Shown here: positions 29,677-40,678 of the stretch, piece by piece
How the letters are laid out: each line of letters starts with the position of its first letter
Position numbering within the stretch: the stretch's first letter is position 1
From: Lepidurus packardi
Lineage: Eukaryota > Arthropoda > Branchiopoda > Notostraca > Triopsidae
Direction: 5' to 3'
DNA length: 64,000 bases
Assembly (NCBI GenBank): GCA_023053545.1
Contig: JAKZAN010000001.1
Coordinates: 11,238,024-11,302,023, forward strand
Notes under the pieces: model-generated
Database searches by the model: none
What the model was told of the DNA's origin: nothing
What the model saw: only the letters and a program-made list of their open reading frames with translations
Translations under genes and position numbers: made by a program

Positions 29677-29694
29677 TGGCGACGAGGATGGGAT
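29677..29694 (+). promoter_or_regulatory. primer-binding site (tRNA-Ser-like)
   Basis: TGGCGACGAGGATGGGAT lies 4 nt after the LTR. It is complementary to the 3' end ...CCCATCCTCGTCGCCA of animal tRNA-Ser(GCT), the primer type used by mag-group elements. Confidence 0.85.
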
Positions 29695-29834
29695 TTCGTG
29701 CTATACAATTGAATAGTCGCTATGCCAATTGGAATTGTTGAATTCCGTGATTAATTTTAAGTTGAGCCTTAGACTGTGTGTCTTGAAATAGGAGTGTCTC
29801 TTTAACTTATCGCTTGAACAGTCTGCATTATACA

Positions 29835-32800
29835 ATGGCAGTGGCAAGTGGGCGTGGGCGTGACCGCGTCATTGGACATATTGAACATTATACTGCAGAT
29901 ACGCCATGGGAAATTTACATAGAACGCATGGAACAATATTTCTTTGTGAATGGCATAGTTGACGACACTGAAAAAAGGGGAATTTTCCTTACATTGGCTG
30001 GACCTTATGCTTGTAAAGTTTTGTGGCAAGTTTGCACCCCTGTAAAGCCTACAACAAAGACTTTTGGCGAGATTTGTGAAGCGCTTAGGAAGCATTTCGT
30101 TAAACCTACAATCGAAATTGCGGAGCGTTTTCATTTTTATCGTCGTCGTCAAAAAATGGAAGAATCGTTGCGGGATTACGTTGCTGAGTTGAAAAGCCTG
30201 TCGAAAGATTGCAACTTTGGTACTTTCTTGGACTCTGCCCTACGAGATGCCTTTGTTCTGGGACTAGCGGATTCACGTATCCAGTCGAAGTTATTAGCAG
30301 AAGCTTCCTTGGATTTTTCCAAAGCGCTAGCCATTGCATTTTCGCAAGAAACCGCTACAGCCGAAGCTAAGGAAATTTCAAGCTCGGAAGTACACAAGCT
30401 AGAAGTCAAGTCTGGTAAGAAATGTTTTCGTTGTGGGGAACCTACACATTTGGCGAACAAGTGTCCGCACGTGGACAAAAGTTGCCGGCATTGTGGGAAG
30501 AAAGGTCATCTGGCTGCAGTTTGCCGCGAGGCTAAAAGGGATACAGTAAAGTCGGGGAAACCTAAAGCAGGCCAAACGTCAGACAAACAGAAGAAGTCGG
30601 GTTCGAACTCCAATACCTGCTACATGAACGAAAGCCATGAAGACTCGTGCGATTCGCTGTATGCAATTAGTGGGAAAGGACCAAATCCTTATGTATTGGT
30701 TGTGAATATTAATGGTCAACCTTGTACTATGGAGATTGACACGGGGTCAGCACATTCCGTAATTTCTAAGAAGACCTGGGAAAGATTGAAAACTCCCAAA
30801 TTGTCTGAACCGGAGCGTCAATTGAGGACGTATGGTGAAGGGAAGCTGCCGATGTTGGGTCAAATCGTCGTTGATATGGCTGTTCATGGAACGACTAGGA
30901 AAGCGAGATTGTTTGTTGTGGATATCAACGGACCGCCGCTCTTTGGAAGAGATCTCCTGGAGCAGTTTGAATTGGAGTGGAGCCGAGTCTGCAGAATCGC
31001 AACGGTTTTGAAGCAAGAAGATATAGCGACGCATTATCCAAAGTTATTTAAAATGGAGCAAGATGCACCTCCGATTGCGACGGTACATTTGGACTTAAAG
31101 ACGGGTGCAAGACCGCGTTTTCTACGTCCTCGATCCTTACCTTACGCAGTTAAGGCTAAAGTCAAAGAAGAGTTAGATCGATTGGAAGCAGCGGGTATCA
31201 TCCGGAAGGTCATGCATTCCTCTTGGGCGACACCGTTGGTCGTGGTACCGAAGCCGGGAGGCAAGGTGAGGATTTGTGGAGACTATAAGATGACCGTTAA
31301 TCCTGAGCTTCTTATTGATCAACACCCTCTTCCGAAACCCAATGATCTGTTTGCAACGTTAAATGGCGGGAAGCTGTTTTCAAAACTAGATTTGTCACAA
31401 GCTTATCTTCAGTTGGAGCTAGATAAGGAATCGCAAGAGTTGACAACTATTACGACACCTTGGGGTTTGTTTCAGTATACGCGAATGCCTTACGGAATAG
31501 CATCGGCTCCAGCCAAATTTCAGCTAGTTATGGAGAAGCTGCTATGCGACCTGCGTTTTACAAAAAACTATTTGGACGACATTTTACTGGCTGGGAAGAA
31601 TGAAGATGAGCATTGGGAAAATTTAAATCAGCTTTTGGTTCGTCTGCAAGAAGCCAACGTTAAGCTTGAAGGAAAGAAATGTCACTTTGGAGTGGAAGAA
31701 GTACCATTCCTAGGATATGTGGTATCCAAATCCGGATTAAAAAAGGATCCTGCGAAGATATTAGCCGTCGTGGAGGCACCGAGACCGAAGGATGTACGGG
31801 ATGTCAAGTCCTTCTTAGGGTTAGTCCAATATTACGGGAAGTTTGTACCTAATCTATCTTCGTTGGCGGAACCCTTAACGAAGTTAACTCGCAATTCTGA
31901 AGTCTGGCATTGGTCAAGTGAGCAAGAGTCGTCATGGAAGAAACTTAAAGGCATTCTATCATCAGATGCGGTGCTTGCTCATTACGATCCCGATTTACCA
32001 CTGAAGATGGAATGCGATGCCTCACCTGTGGGAGTAGGCGCCGTTTTAACTCACGTTTTTCCTGACGGATCGGAGAGACCAATTGCGTACGCTTCGAAAA
32101 CGTTATCGAAGACGGAGCGCATGTACTCACAAATCGACAAAGAAGCTTTGGCTCTTGTGTTCGGGGTAAAGCGCTTCCATGACTACGTTTACGGAAGAAA
32201 ATTCATTTTGGTGACGGATCACCGACCTCTGTTAGCCATATTGGGTCCGAAAATTGGCATTCCACCATTAGCTGCCGCTCGTATGCAACGTTGGGCGTTG
32301 CTATTAGCAGCTTACGACTACGACATGCAGTATCGGAAGTCAAGCAGTCATGGAAATGCAGATGCCTTATCCAGGAATTCAATCGATTGCGAATTTGAAG
32401 ATCTAGACTCCGAGATAGCGAGGTGTTACCACGTTGAAGCCGTCGCGAACTGTGAATTGGATTTCAACGCAGTAAAAGCAGGCTATGGAAAAGACCCAAT
32501 TCTTCAGCAAGTTACAAAGAAGTTGCGAAGTGGCTGGTCGCAAGAGGACGCAAAAGGAGCGCTGCAGCTTTTCCACAGCAAGCGATTTGAGCTAACGATG
32601 GAGAAGGACGTTATCCTCTGGAATGGAAGATTGATTATTCCAGAAGCTTTGAGACCAGCGGTGCTGGATTTGCTGCATGAAAATCATCCTGGAATTGTAC
32701 GGATGAAAGCACTAGCTCGAAGCAGATTTTGGTGGCCCAAAATGGACTCAGACATTGAAACAAAAGTAAGTCAATGTTCGTCTTGCAAGTCTGCTGCGAA

Positions 32801-33794
32801 GAACCCAGTAGCTGCGAAAGATACGACCTGGCCTACACCGAACTTACCTTTTTACCGGGTGCATGCTGATTACGCGGGTCCAGTGGATGGAAAGATGCTA
32901 CTGGTAATGGTAGATGCATATTCCAAATGGCCCGAAGTTTTTGTTCTGAATGACAACAGGACTTCAAAGACTATTGAAGCGTTCAGGGGAGTATTTGCAA
33001 GATTTGGATTACCGTGCGAGCTAGTCACGGACAACGGACCGCAGTTCACTTCAAAAGAAATGGAGGAATTCGTGAGTAGGAATAGCATTAAGCATCTAAT
33101 GGGGGCCCCATATCACCCCCAAACTAATGGCTTGGCGGAAAGATTTGTTCAGACAGTGAAAAATCACCTCTCAAAGTCAACGGAGAACTCTGCAAATTTA
33201 CAACTGAAAATCCTGAGATTTCTCATGACATACCGAACGACTCCTCATGCTGTCACAGGGAAGTCCCCTGCTAATATGCTGTTGAACTATCAGCCACGTA
33301 CGCGGTTAGACCTACTACAGCCAACGAGGAAAGTGGTAACACCACTATGGAATAATCCCAAATTTGCTGTAGGAGACCAAGTTCTCGTAAGGGATTTTAG
33401 ATGTCCTATGAAACGGTGGCAGAAGGGAGTAGTTATGAAGCGTATCGGAACCGTATTATATGAAGTCCGAGTGGGTTCCATAGTCATGAAGAGACATGTG
33501 GACCAAATGCAATTTGATGTAAGCGTGGAGGATGGTACGGTGCCAGTGGAGATGAAGATTCCGGCTGTTCAAAGGGAAAACATACCAGTTGCTGCTAAGG
33601 AAAATTTACCCATTGAAGAAGTGGAGGCACAAGCAAGAGAAGAACCTCCTATTCCTGTTCCAGTAACGGTCCCTGACCAAGTATCAAGTCCTCAAGAGCC
33701 GCAAGAATCATCAGTCATTAATCCGCAAGAGTTACGCCGCTCAAGCAGATTAAGGAAGAGTAATAAAGATCGTGCGTATGTATATGATGACTGA
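29835..33794 (+). CDS. gag-pol polyprotein of gypsy element
   Basis: A single frame of 1319 residues from the first ATG at 29835; an earlier in-frame TTG is less likely. In order: a capsid-like gag; two zinc knuckles (CFRCGEPTHLANKC, CRHCGKKGHLAAVC) near residue 200; an aspartic protease (MEIDTGSAHSVI) near 300; reverse transcriptase with NYLDDILLAG near 580; RNase H (MECDASPVGVGAVL) near 725; integrase with an HHCC-type finger (ENHPGIVRMKALARSRFWW ... CSSC) and D-D-E core (HADYAGPVDG, VTDNGPQF, HPQTNGLAERF). The Ser/Pro-rich tail ends RRSSRLRKSNKDRAY. No env. No stop or frameshift, so it may be active. Confidence 0.97.
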   Translation: MAVASGRGRDRVIGHIEHYTADTPWEIYIERMEQYFFVNGIVDDTEKRGIFLTLAGPYACKVLWQVCTPVKPTTKTFGEICEALRKHFVKPTIEIAERFHFYRRRQKMEESLRDYVAELKSLSKDCNFGTFLDSALRDAFVLGLADSRIQSKLLAEASLDFSKALAIAFSQETATAEAKEISSSEVHKLEVKSGKKCFRCGEPTHLANKCPHVDKSCRHCGKKGHLAAVCREAKRDTVKSGKPKAGQTSDKQKKSGSNSNTCYMNESHEDSCDSLYAISGKGPNPYVLVVNINGQPCTMEIDTGSAHSVISKKTWERLKTPKLSEPERQLRTYGEGKLPMLGQIVVDMAVHGTTRKARLFVVDINGPPLFGRDLLEQFELEWSRVCRIATVLKQEDIATHYPKLFKMEQDAPPIATVHLDLKTGARPRFLRPRSLPYAVKAKVKEELDRLEAAGIIRKVMHSSWATPLVVVPKPGGKVRICGDYKMTVNPELLIDQHPLPKPNDLFATLNGGKLFSKLDLSQAYLQLELDKESQELTTITTPWGLFQYTRMPYGIASAPAKFQLVMEKLLCDLRFTKNYLDDILLAGKNEDEHWENLNQLLVRLQEANVKLEGKKCHFGVEEVPFLGYVVSKSGLKKDPAKILAVVEAPRPKDVRDVKSFLGLVQYYGKFVPNLSSLAEPLTKLTRNSEVWHWSSEQESSWKKLKGILSSDAVLAHYDPDLPLKMECDASPVGVGAVLTHVFPDGSERPIAYASKTLSKTERMYSQIDKEALALVFGVKRFHDYVYGRKFILVTDHRPLLAILGPKIGIPPLAAARMQRWALLLAAYDYDMQYRKSSSHGNADALSRNSIDCEFEDLDSEIARCYHVEAVANCELDFNAVKAGYGKDPILQQVTKKLRSGWSQEDAKGALQLFHSKRFELTMEKDVILWNGRLIIPEALRPAVLDLLHENHPGIVRMKALARSRFWWPKMDSDIETKVSQCSSCKSAAKNPVAAKDTTWPTPNLPFYRVHADYAGPVDGKMLLVMVDAYSKWPEVFVLNDNRTSKTIEAFRGVFARFGLPCELVTDNGPQFTSKEMEEFVSRNSIKHLMGAPYHPQTNGLAERFVQTVKNHLSKSTENSANLQLKILRFLMTYRTTPHAVTGKSPANMLLNYQPRTRLDLLQPTRKVVTPLWNNPKFAVGDQVLVRDFRCPMKRWQKGVVMKRIGTVLYEVRVGSIVMKRHVDQMQFDVSVEDGTVPVEMKIPAVQRENIPVAAKENLPIEEVEAQAREEPPIPVPVTVPDQVSSPQEPQESSVINPQELRRSSRLRKSNKDRAYVYDD

Positions 33795-33881
33795 AATGAT
33801 TGTCCTGTTATTTCATGTTGAGTTTCGTGGATTTAGCCTGTGTTAAATGTTGGTGATGGGTGGTGATGGGATTTCTAAAGT

Positions 33882-33895
33882 AAGAGGGAAGGAAT
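33882..33895 (+). promoter_or_regulatory. polypurine tract
   Basis: AAGAGGGAAGGAAT abuts the 3' LTR. This is the expected plus-strand priming site. Confidence 0.8.
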
Positions 33896-34042
33896 TGTGG
33901 TGTACTTGCTTGAGTCATTAGTGACGTACACCATTGCCCCGGGCTGACCTGTCATAGGAACTCAACCCTATGACAGGCCCAGTCCGCCCTTGGCCTTTGA
34001 GAATACAAAGCTTGTTTTGCTACTAGCTTAAAATACATTACA
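33896..34042 (+). repeat. 3' LTR
   Basis: Identical to the 5' LTR over 147 bp. The TSD GAATG follows. Confidence 0.97.
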
Positions 34043-34080
34043 GAATGGTAGTGTGAACCACCCTTTACAACTCGATTTCT

Positions 34081-34380
34081 GAAAGCTTTGGAGTTGTACC
34101 GGGACAAGCGCACATTGCTGCTCAGAATGATATTAACTTGTGTGATAACATGCCCTTTGAAGTACTGCTGCACATGACGCGTTTTCTGGACCCTTTCAGG
34201 TATATATTTAGTTTTATTTTTAAAAATAATTTATTGTTTTCTAATTGTGAATTTTAGTTTGGGGAATTTGGCGTTGACGTGTCGATTGCTTAGAGAGGTG
34301 TGCTGCTCGGTTTTGGATAACAGGGGCATTGTAGTACCGTAGTGGGAACGCTCTGCAGAGAAATGTTGGAGTGTTTCATA
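34081..34380 (+). pseudogene. FBXO30/40-like F-box fragment
   Basis: The exon to 34199 encodes NLCDNMPFEVLLHMTRFLDPF. A 58-bp GT-AG intron (34200-34257) leads in phase to SLGNLALTCRLLREVCCSVLDNRGIVVP. This is a C-proximal F-box as in FBXO30/FBXO40, including the RG(I/M)V tail. A TAG stop (34340-34342) follows where the family continues with QW, and the frame reads on (WERSAEKCW) behind it. The rest of the protein is not in the window; the gypsy insertion lies just upstream. Probably a dead partial copy. Confidence 0.6.
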
Positions 34381-34436
34381 TTTTGTAATTTCTATTTTTA
34401 TTTTTTTAGTTTGTATTTATTTTTGTTATTAAAAGG

Positions 34437-35105
34437 CACGAGGGTTTTAAGGGCAATGAAAAGGCAGATTTAACATCAAAGCTGGGAAAAGGATAAGAAA
34501 ATTTTATAGAACGAAAAGAGAATTTTAAGAACGCTAAAACTTCAAAATTAACAAGAATTGGTACAAGGAGCCTGGTCTCTCAAACTGCAACCATGGCTAG
34601 AACACCCGAATGGAAGAGTAGCCGTAGCGCTTTTAAGAATAAGAAGCAAACATGCAAAGGTGGGTTGGTGGATGAAGAGATTTAAGCTTAAAGACAGATA
34701 TCTGTGAAAACTGTAGGGAACAAACAGTCACAGTGGAGCACAGGTTGTTGTATTGCCCATCATACGGATACGAAAAGAGAAAAATGGAGGAGAAGAGTAG
34801 AACAGATCGGAGTAACCTTTAACATGGATAATGTATTAGGATTAGGGAAAATTGAACCAGAACGACAAAATAAGTTAAGAAACTGTCTAGTAGACTACCC
34901 TAAAGATACTAAACTGATAGAAGTGGTGTAATTTTTTTTTTATTTTTCTCTACCAATAATAAGATCAATAGAAAGTTTGTTTCAGAATAATAATCTCTTT
35001 CCAAAAAAAAAATCAGAAATATTAAACGGTCGGAAATAGTCGATAATGTGCCCGTTAGATGGCACAGTTTTTTACTAAAAACAGATCCAACAGATCAACA
35101 ACAGA
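34437..35105 (+). mobile_element. LINE 3' fragment with empty hAT site
   Basis: A plus-strand copy of the same LINE as 17.2-22.5 kb, 5'-truncated within the RNase H region (GAGGGTTTTAAGGGCAATGAAAAGGCAG) and running to the AACAACA-type 3' end. AGTAGAAC, the reverse complement of the hAT TSD, occurs once, at 34796-34803. This shows the site before hAT insertion. Confidence 0.85.
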
Positions 35106-35887
35106 TACCCTTCGTTCGGCTTCGTTTCCTATTTTTCGTACCTTACTGGTTTCGACGTGGTTTCGAGTAATAAATGCGTTTCCGTTCTAATTCACTTTTA
35201 TCAAGCATAATAATACAATTAATTTTTTACTATTATTTTATATAAAATGATCGGAACCTTAATCGGATTGGATCGAGTCGATCTTTTCCGATCCGGATCT
35301 CGATTTTTTGAAGTTTTGCAGCTTTTGATCCTTGTTCTTGTTCCAAGTCTTTTTTAGGCTTTTTACTAGGTGGCAGGACGCACTGTTTAAAAACGGGGAA
35401 AAGCTGCTCCCGAAATATCTCGTTTATGTACGTGGTATGACTCCTCCTTTTCATTCTTGTCCATGATAGAAATACACGGTCTGGTTTGGAAAGTGTGATT
35501 AGAAAGTGTACCTGATCATGATGTCGTTTTACACTTTCTCTTCACATTTAAATCAGTTCTGGCATAACGTTTCTTAGTGAAGTTGACCAAGGTAAGACGC
35601 CTCAGTTTATAATAAATACCTGTACCCTGTTTATCATTTATTTACTACAAATTCATATGATGAGTTTTCGTACGCATCTTTTGTTGTGAGGAAAATTAGG
35701 GCCAACACATGTTGTTCTTTTTGCTTTCTTTTTGCTTCTAGCCTTGTGCCTCATTCTGCTATAGCTTTGTTTTGAAAGTTGAGGTAAATCTAGAGCGTTT
35801 CCACTTCCAGTTTTCCTCATTTTCATTTTGTTTTGTTTTTTACTGTGCTAGTCACGGATACCTGGCCTAGATAAAATTCAGTCTACA
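35106..35887. other. intergenic; one small minus-strand ORF
   Basis: A 73-codon minus-strand frame (35454-35233, MKRRSHTTYINEIF...) is basic and unrecognised. The remainder is T-rich upstream sequence of the gene at 35888. Confidence 0.35.
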
Positions 35888-36566
35888 ATGATCACCCATC
35901 CTGTCCGAGTGGTAGTGGCTGCTATCGTTTTCCTGATTCTGTGCCACCTGTTGTGGATGGAAGAGCAAGAATGGTCCTCACTGTATTCCCAAGAGGACGA
36001 CTCATCTCACCCTACACTCCGTAGAGATGACAGCACATCGCAAGCTTCCAGCAAAACCAAGCTAAAATTCCGAAACCCACGTGCGAAAGGAGATGAAGAC
36101 GACGTGTATGTTGAAGAGATTCTAGAAGAGTTTTCAAAATCCAGTAATACTCGTATCTAAAGCGTATAACTAATCCTTAAAACACATTTGACCTAGGAGA
36201 AGAGCTGATTGAAGAGCTCCGACAAGCTTGTCTTCCCCGCCTCATATGCGAATTGTTTGCAATGGATGATAAATCCAGTCTGGGTGACTCTGAACGTGCC
36301 TTAATGACCTTAATAACGTAAGAGTAGCTTTCTATAGATTAATTAAGCTTTGTATAGCTTCTAGTAAATCTAATTTATTATATTTGCCGTTTAGGCAAAC
36401 AAGCTTGGCCAGTAAGGGCCTGCTGTCTACGAGGTACCATTATGCTGCTCACATGGGGCAGCTTTTAGTTGGAATTGATGGCAATTCTTGTCACTATTTT
36501 TACCCAACATGTCCTTTGGCCGGCAGCCAGGCATTGCAATTGGCAAGACGTATACGGATACGATAA
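35888..36566 (+). CDS. secreted or anchored small protein, uncharacterised arthropod-type family
   Basis: Three exons (35888-36152, 36197-36317, 36395-36566) in matching phases encode 185 residues. Introns are 44 and 77 bp, GT-AG. Residues of about 5-23 (PVRVVVAAIVFLILCHLLW) form a signal peptide or membrane anchor. A charged, acidic middle follows. The C-terminal part has paired cysteines and RQACLPRLICELF, YHYAAHMGQLL and CHYFYPTCPLAGSQALQLARRI. I recognise this pattern from short arthropod proteins of unknown function. The likely location is extracellular or the secretory-pathway lumen. The acceptor choice at 36394 is supported by phase. Confidence 0.75.
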
Positions 36567-37412
36567 GGGGAATCTTATGGAAGCGAGTTGTGTTACTTTT
36601 TATTCCGTCCTTTCCTTTTTTCCACTAAAGAAATGCGTCTAGTCAGAGAAGTGAACCTCAGAGCTAAGACGCTGACGATTGCGCTTCCTAGAGAAAACAT
36701 ATCATTCCCTGAAATTGGCATATATCTGCAAATTTGTTCATATTGTTGGAGAAATACATGTAATTTACTAAGACTGACATTGGAGCCTCAATAGGAAGTA
36801 CAAAGGAACTTAAGAAATTGGCGTTAAGATTGTCAATGGGGCTTAAAATATATCGTTCCATGAAATTGGCATATATCTAGGAAATGTGTTCTTATTGTTT
36901 GAGAAATACATGTAATTTACTAAGATTATCATCGGAGCCTTAATAGGAAGTGCAAAATTTCGAGCAAGAATGAAATTGCCGCCGTGTTCCAGCAACGGTT
37001 TTGGTTGGTTGAGAACGAATGCCCATCACGTCATTTTCCCAGTACGCCGCAACTGGCACTGTCGCCCTTGGCGCAGTTGTGTTTTGTTGAAGAGCGTGAG
37101 GAAAACTTGCAATAAATATCGAGGTATTTAACCCCTAAATAAACCAAACTGTAAGTTGAAAACCATCCCAGGCCCATGTTCTACTGTATAGTATTAAGAT
37201 GTGTCGATTATGTGTAATAATGTGTATAGATATATAAAAAAGCATCCAACGCAATACACATTCAGCAAACGCAAAGCATCCAAGCAGTCCACACATCCAG
37301 GTTCCCCAAACAAAACAAAACCTGTATACTCCTGTCTCGTAAATTAGTCTATTTGGGCTGTTTCGTACTCACATAACATTGGACATCCCACTTAGAAACG
37401 CACCACAAAACA
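36567..37412. repeat. intergenic with an imperfect tandem duplication
   Basis: 36705-36805 and 36848-36950 are imperfect direct copies (GAAATTGGCATATATCT ... GAGAAATACATGTAATTTACTAAGA ... GGAGCCT(C/T)AATAGGAAGT). No gene is seen. The 3' part is the upstream region of RTF1. Confidence 0.7.
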
Positions 37413-38658
37413 ATGTCCAAAAGGAAGGATTTGAGTGGCTCGGATAACAGTTCAGATGCCAGTGGATCTGACCTTGATAGTGTAAGTTTATTACCACTTA
37501 ATTTATCTTGTATAGCGTACGAAAGGTATATAACAAGTGCTTTATTTAGGATCTCTTGTCTCTGGCTAAGAAAAAGACGAAAATTGAAGACACGCCACAG
37601 CAAGAAGGACACGCCATGAAATCTAGAAGCGGAGGCCGCAAACTTTCTGCTCCCACTAGTCCTGCTTCTGCCGCATCGGGCTCGGAGACTTCCGATTCTG
37701 ACGATGACTGGACTTCAGGCAAGAAAGGCAAGAAGAAAAATAAGAAGAAGAAAAAGTCGAGCAAGAGTCATGCTAAGCAGAGCAAGGCTGCTTCGAGTGC
37801 AGAAAGCGGCCAAGATCATTCTGATCCTGAAGAAGGGGAAGTTTCCGATTCAGTTTCTGATTCGGATGCTGGCAAGTCAGGTACTTGATCCACCTCAGAC
37901 CTTCCTAAAGCATTTTTAACAAATTTGTTACTGTAGGTAGTAGTGATAGCGATTCCGATAGCGAAGAATTCAACGATGGATATGATGAAAACCTGATGGG
38001 TGATGATGACGACCAGGCTCGTTTGGCGCAAATGACAGAAAGGGAGCGCGAAGAGGAGCTTTTCAATCGTAACGAACGCCGTGAAGCTATGCGAACGCGT
38101 TTCGAAATCGAAAAGAAGCTCCGAGCAGCCCGAAAGAATGAACAAAACAGAAACAAAAGCAAGGATAGAAACAAGAGTGACAAAGACGCGTTTGCACCAG
38201 GTGATGCCAAGGAAAGAAGCAAGGAGAGAAAGAAGACGGTGGAAGACAAGGGAAAAACCGACAAGAAAGCACAAGCCATGAACGCCTTGAAAGCTCGGCG
38301 CGAAGAAAAGAAAGAGCGAGAGGAAAAGGAGAGAATCAAACAAGAAGTCGATCGCAAGAAGTGGGAAGAAGAAGCCAGAGAGCGAAGAGAAAAACAACGC
38401 GAGGAACGGGAGGAGAAGAAAGCCAAGAAGAAACTCAAAGCCTCAGACGTTTACTCGGACGATTCGGGCTCCTCATCCGAAGACGAGCATCGTCATGAAG
38501 CTGCAGAGCAAGAGACGCGTCACGAAAAAGAAAGGAAAATCTCTTCGGAATCCGAGCCAGAATCCGATGAAGATCGGTACGTTTCAATGCTGATTTTCGA
38601 AAATTTTGAGAAAAAAATAAATTAAATTTAGAAAATTTTAAAAAATCCGAAATTTATA

Positions 38659-38696
<38 letters not shown>

Positions 38697-40242
38697 AAAA
38701 TTTAGAAATTTCGGGAATTTCGAAAGATTTGGAAAACCTAAACTAATATAAATCTATTTCGTACTAGGCGTGTTCCGAAGAAAGTTCAGTTTATAACAAC
38801 AAAGGAGCAGTTGGGTAAAATTCGTCTGTCGCGCTACAAACTGGAGAAGTAATTGTGTCAAGAATTTAAATTCTCAACTTTAAAAAAAATAAATAAATTA
38901 AATTACTTAACAGGTGGGTTCATGCTCCGTTTTTCAAGCGCGTCGTCAGTGGATGCTTTGTCCGCATTGGGATTGGAATGAACAGTGGAAAGTCTATATA
39001 TAGGGTAAAAAAATAAGAAAAAAATTAAAAATAAATCTATAATTGTTGTTAATTTTAGGTAGCTGAGATTATTGACGTTTGCGAGACCGGGAAAGTGTAT
39101 CAGTTGGGTACGACAAGGACGAACAAAGGCCTAAAGCTGCGTCATGGTTCTCAAGAGCGTGTTTTTCGCCTGGAATTTGTTTCCAACCAAGATTTCTCGG
39201 ATATGGAGTTCGCCAAATGGCAGAGCGATTGCGGAGTACAAGATGTGGCTCCGCCCACCCTCGACGAGCTTCAGGGCAAGCTTAAAGACATCCAAGAAGC
39301 TCTCAATCATCACTACAAGGAAGAGGAAGTCGCCTCAGTAAGAAAATTATCACAATTCTTGCCATATAAGGTGTAATTTAACGAAATTTCTTATTTGGTT
39401 TTATATTTTTGTTTAGATACTGCAAGAGAAGCACAAGTTCCGTAAAAGTCCTTACAATTATGCCGTGCGTAAGACGCATTTAATGAAAGACCGCGAAATT
39501 GCACTCGCCAGGTTTGAAAGTTCTGGTTATTTGGAAGTATTACTAAGGTTACTGGCCTTAGGGGAGACGAGGAAGAAGCCGAACGCTTAGGCCGAGAAAT
39601 GGCCGAACTTGAAGAACGTGCCGACGAACTAGACAAGGCACGTACCTCAACTCTGTCGTCCATTTCCTATATCAACGAACGCAATAGGAAGCGCAACGTG
39701 GAACAAGCGGAATTAGCTATTTTGGTAGATTTTCTGCTATTATTTAGAGGGTTTATTGACATGGATTGTGTAGGAAGAAATTCGGGAAAGTGGTGGAATG
39801 AAGTCCGAAGATCCTTTTACGCGACGTAGTACCAAACCGGGCAAACCTCGTATGAATAACGGAAAAGCTGGGGAAGTGAATGGAATACCCGCAGTACCAG
39901 CGGTAGGGTCAAAATCACAAGTCTCCGATGAAAAGAAGACGACAGATACGCCCCTTACTAACTCGACGTCTTCCAATCCGGACAAGCCAAAAGTCACAGA
40001 GAAGTCGACTCTCAAAAGCGACTTATTCTCAGCTCATGATTTTGATATCAAGATCGATCTGGAAATGCCGTGTACAAGTAAGCAAGTCCTGGGAAAGAAG
40101 ATTGTCGTAAAGTTTAATACGTTTTTTTGTGATGATAGCTCAAACCCTGCCTGTAACGCTGAAAAACTCGGTAGCGTTGAAAGATGGTCCACGGCGCTCT
40201 CTGAATTTAGAAGACTATAAGAAAAAAAGGGGTTTGATATAG
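37413..40242 (+). CDS. RTF1: RTF1, Paf1/RNA polymerase II complex component (ten exons)
   Basis: The exons are 37413-37481, 37550-37880, 37937-38576, 38768-38848, 38914-39004, 39059-39337, 39417-39511, 39562-39724, 39774-40077 and 40139-40242, all GT-AG and in phase, giving 718 residues (human about 710). The N-terminus is Ser/Asp-rich, followed by a long charged helix (ERKKTVEDK...). The Plus3 domain runs from [21 protein letters not shown] through [15 protein letters not shown] and [18 protein letters not shown], followed by coiled coils. The C-terminus [17 protein letters not shown] matches the conserved tail, which fixes the last splice. RTF1 binds Spt5 and promotes H2B ubiquitylation during elongation. 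A run of more than 30 A lies in intron 3. Confidence 0.97.
38660..38692 (+). repeat. poly-A homopolymer in RTF1 intron
   Basis: About 33 consecutive A residues. It has no retroelement body upstream and is best read as a simple repeat. Confidence 0.8.
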
Positions 40243-40606
40243 CCTAGGATTGTACTTCATAACTTATTAACGGCAGTAACTCGACATTGTAAGTTTCCAT
40301 CCCGACTCTTTGAAATTTTAATGTCTTGTCCATCTACACCTGCGTGTGACATGCGACACGCATGTATACTTTACCTCGCGCCAATACAACACAAACTTCC
40401 TTTTACAGTCGCAGTTTTACTCTTTTTTAGACTCAGTTTACTAATTCTTTGTAGTCTTCTTTTTACTGACGTCGTCGGTCGTCTCTTGTTAATTAGAAAC
40501 TCTACATGTTTTATTCTTATATTATCCTTATTCTTACTGGCATGTTATCCTTAGTATGTTATAAAACACTTTTAAAAAATATGAGCTTTCAGAACTGTCA
40601 TTCATA
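40243..40606. other. intergenic, RTF1 3' flank
   Basis: T-rich sequence with no gene seen. Confidence 0.5.
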
Positions 40607-40678
40607 TCCCATATGGTCTAGTGGCTAGGATACCTGGCTTTCACCCAGGAGGCTCGGGTTCGATTCCCGGTATGGGAA
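40607..40678 (+). tRNA. tRNA-Glu (TTC)
   Basis: A 72-nt cloverleaf. The acceptor TCCCATA pairs with TATGGGA, the anticodon stem CCTGG/CCAGG encloses CTTTCAC (anticodon TTC), and the T arm is GGTTCGATTCC. A TTTATTTCTTATTTTTTTT stretch downstream supplies the terminator. It is a single copy, unlike the tRNA-Pro genes. Confidence 0.95.

Larger units (their letters stand above)
29526..34042 (+). mobile_element. Ty3/gypsy LTR retrotransposon (mag-like), apparently intact
   Basis: 147-bp LTRs at 29526-29672 and 33896-34042 are identical in this sequence. They start TGTGG and end TTACA. The TSD GAATG is at 29521-29525 and 34043-34047. A primer-binding site, a single gag-pol frame and a polypurine tract are all present. 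Identical LTRs imply recent insertion. Its right flank is an FBXO30-like fragment. Confidence 0.97.
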
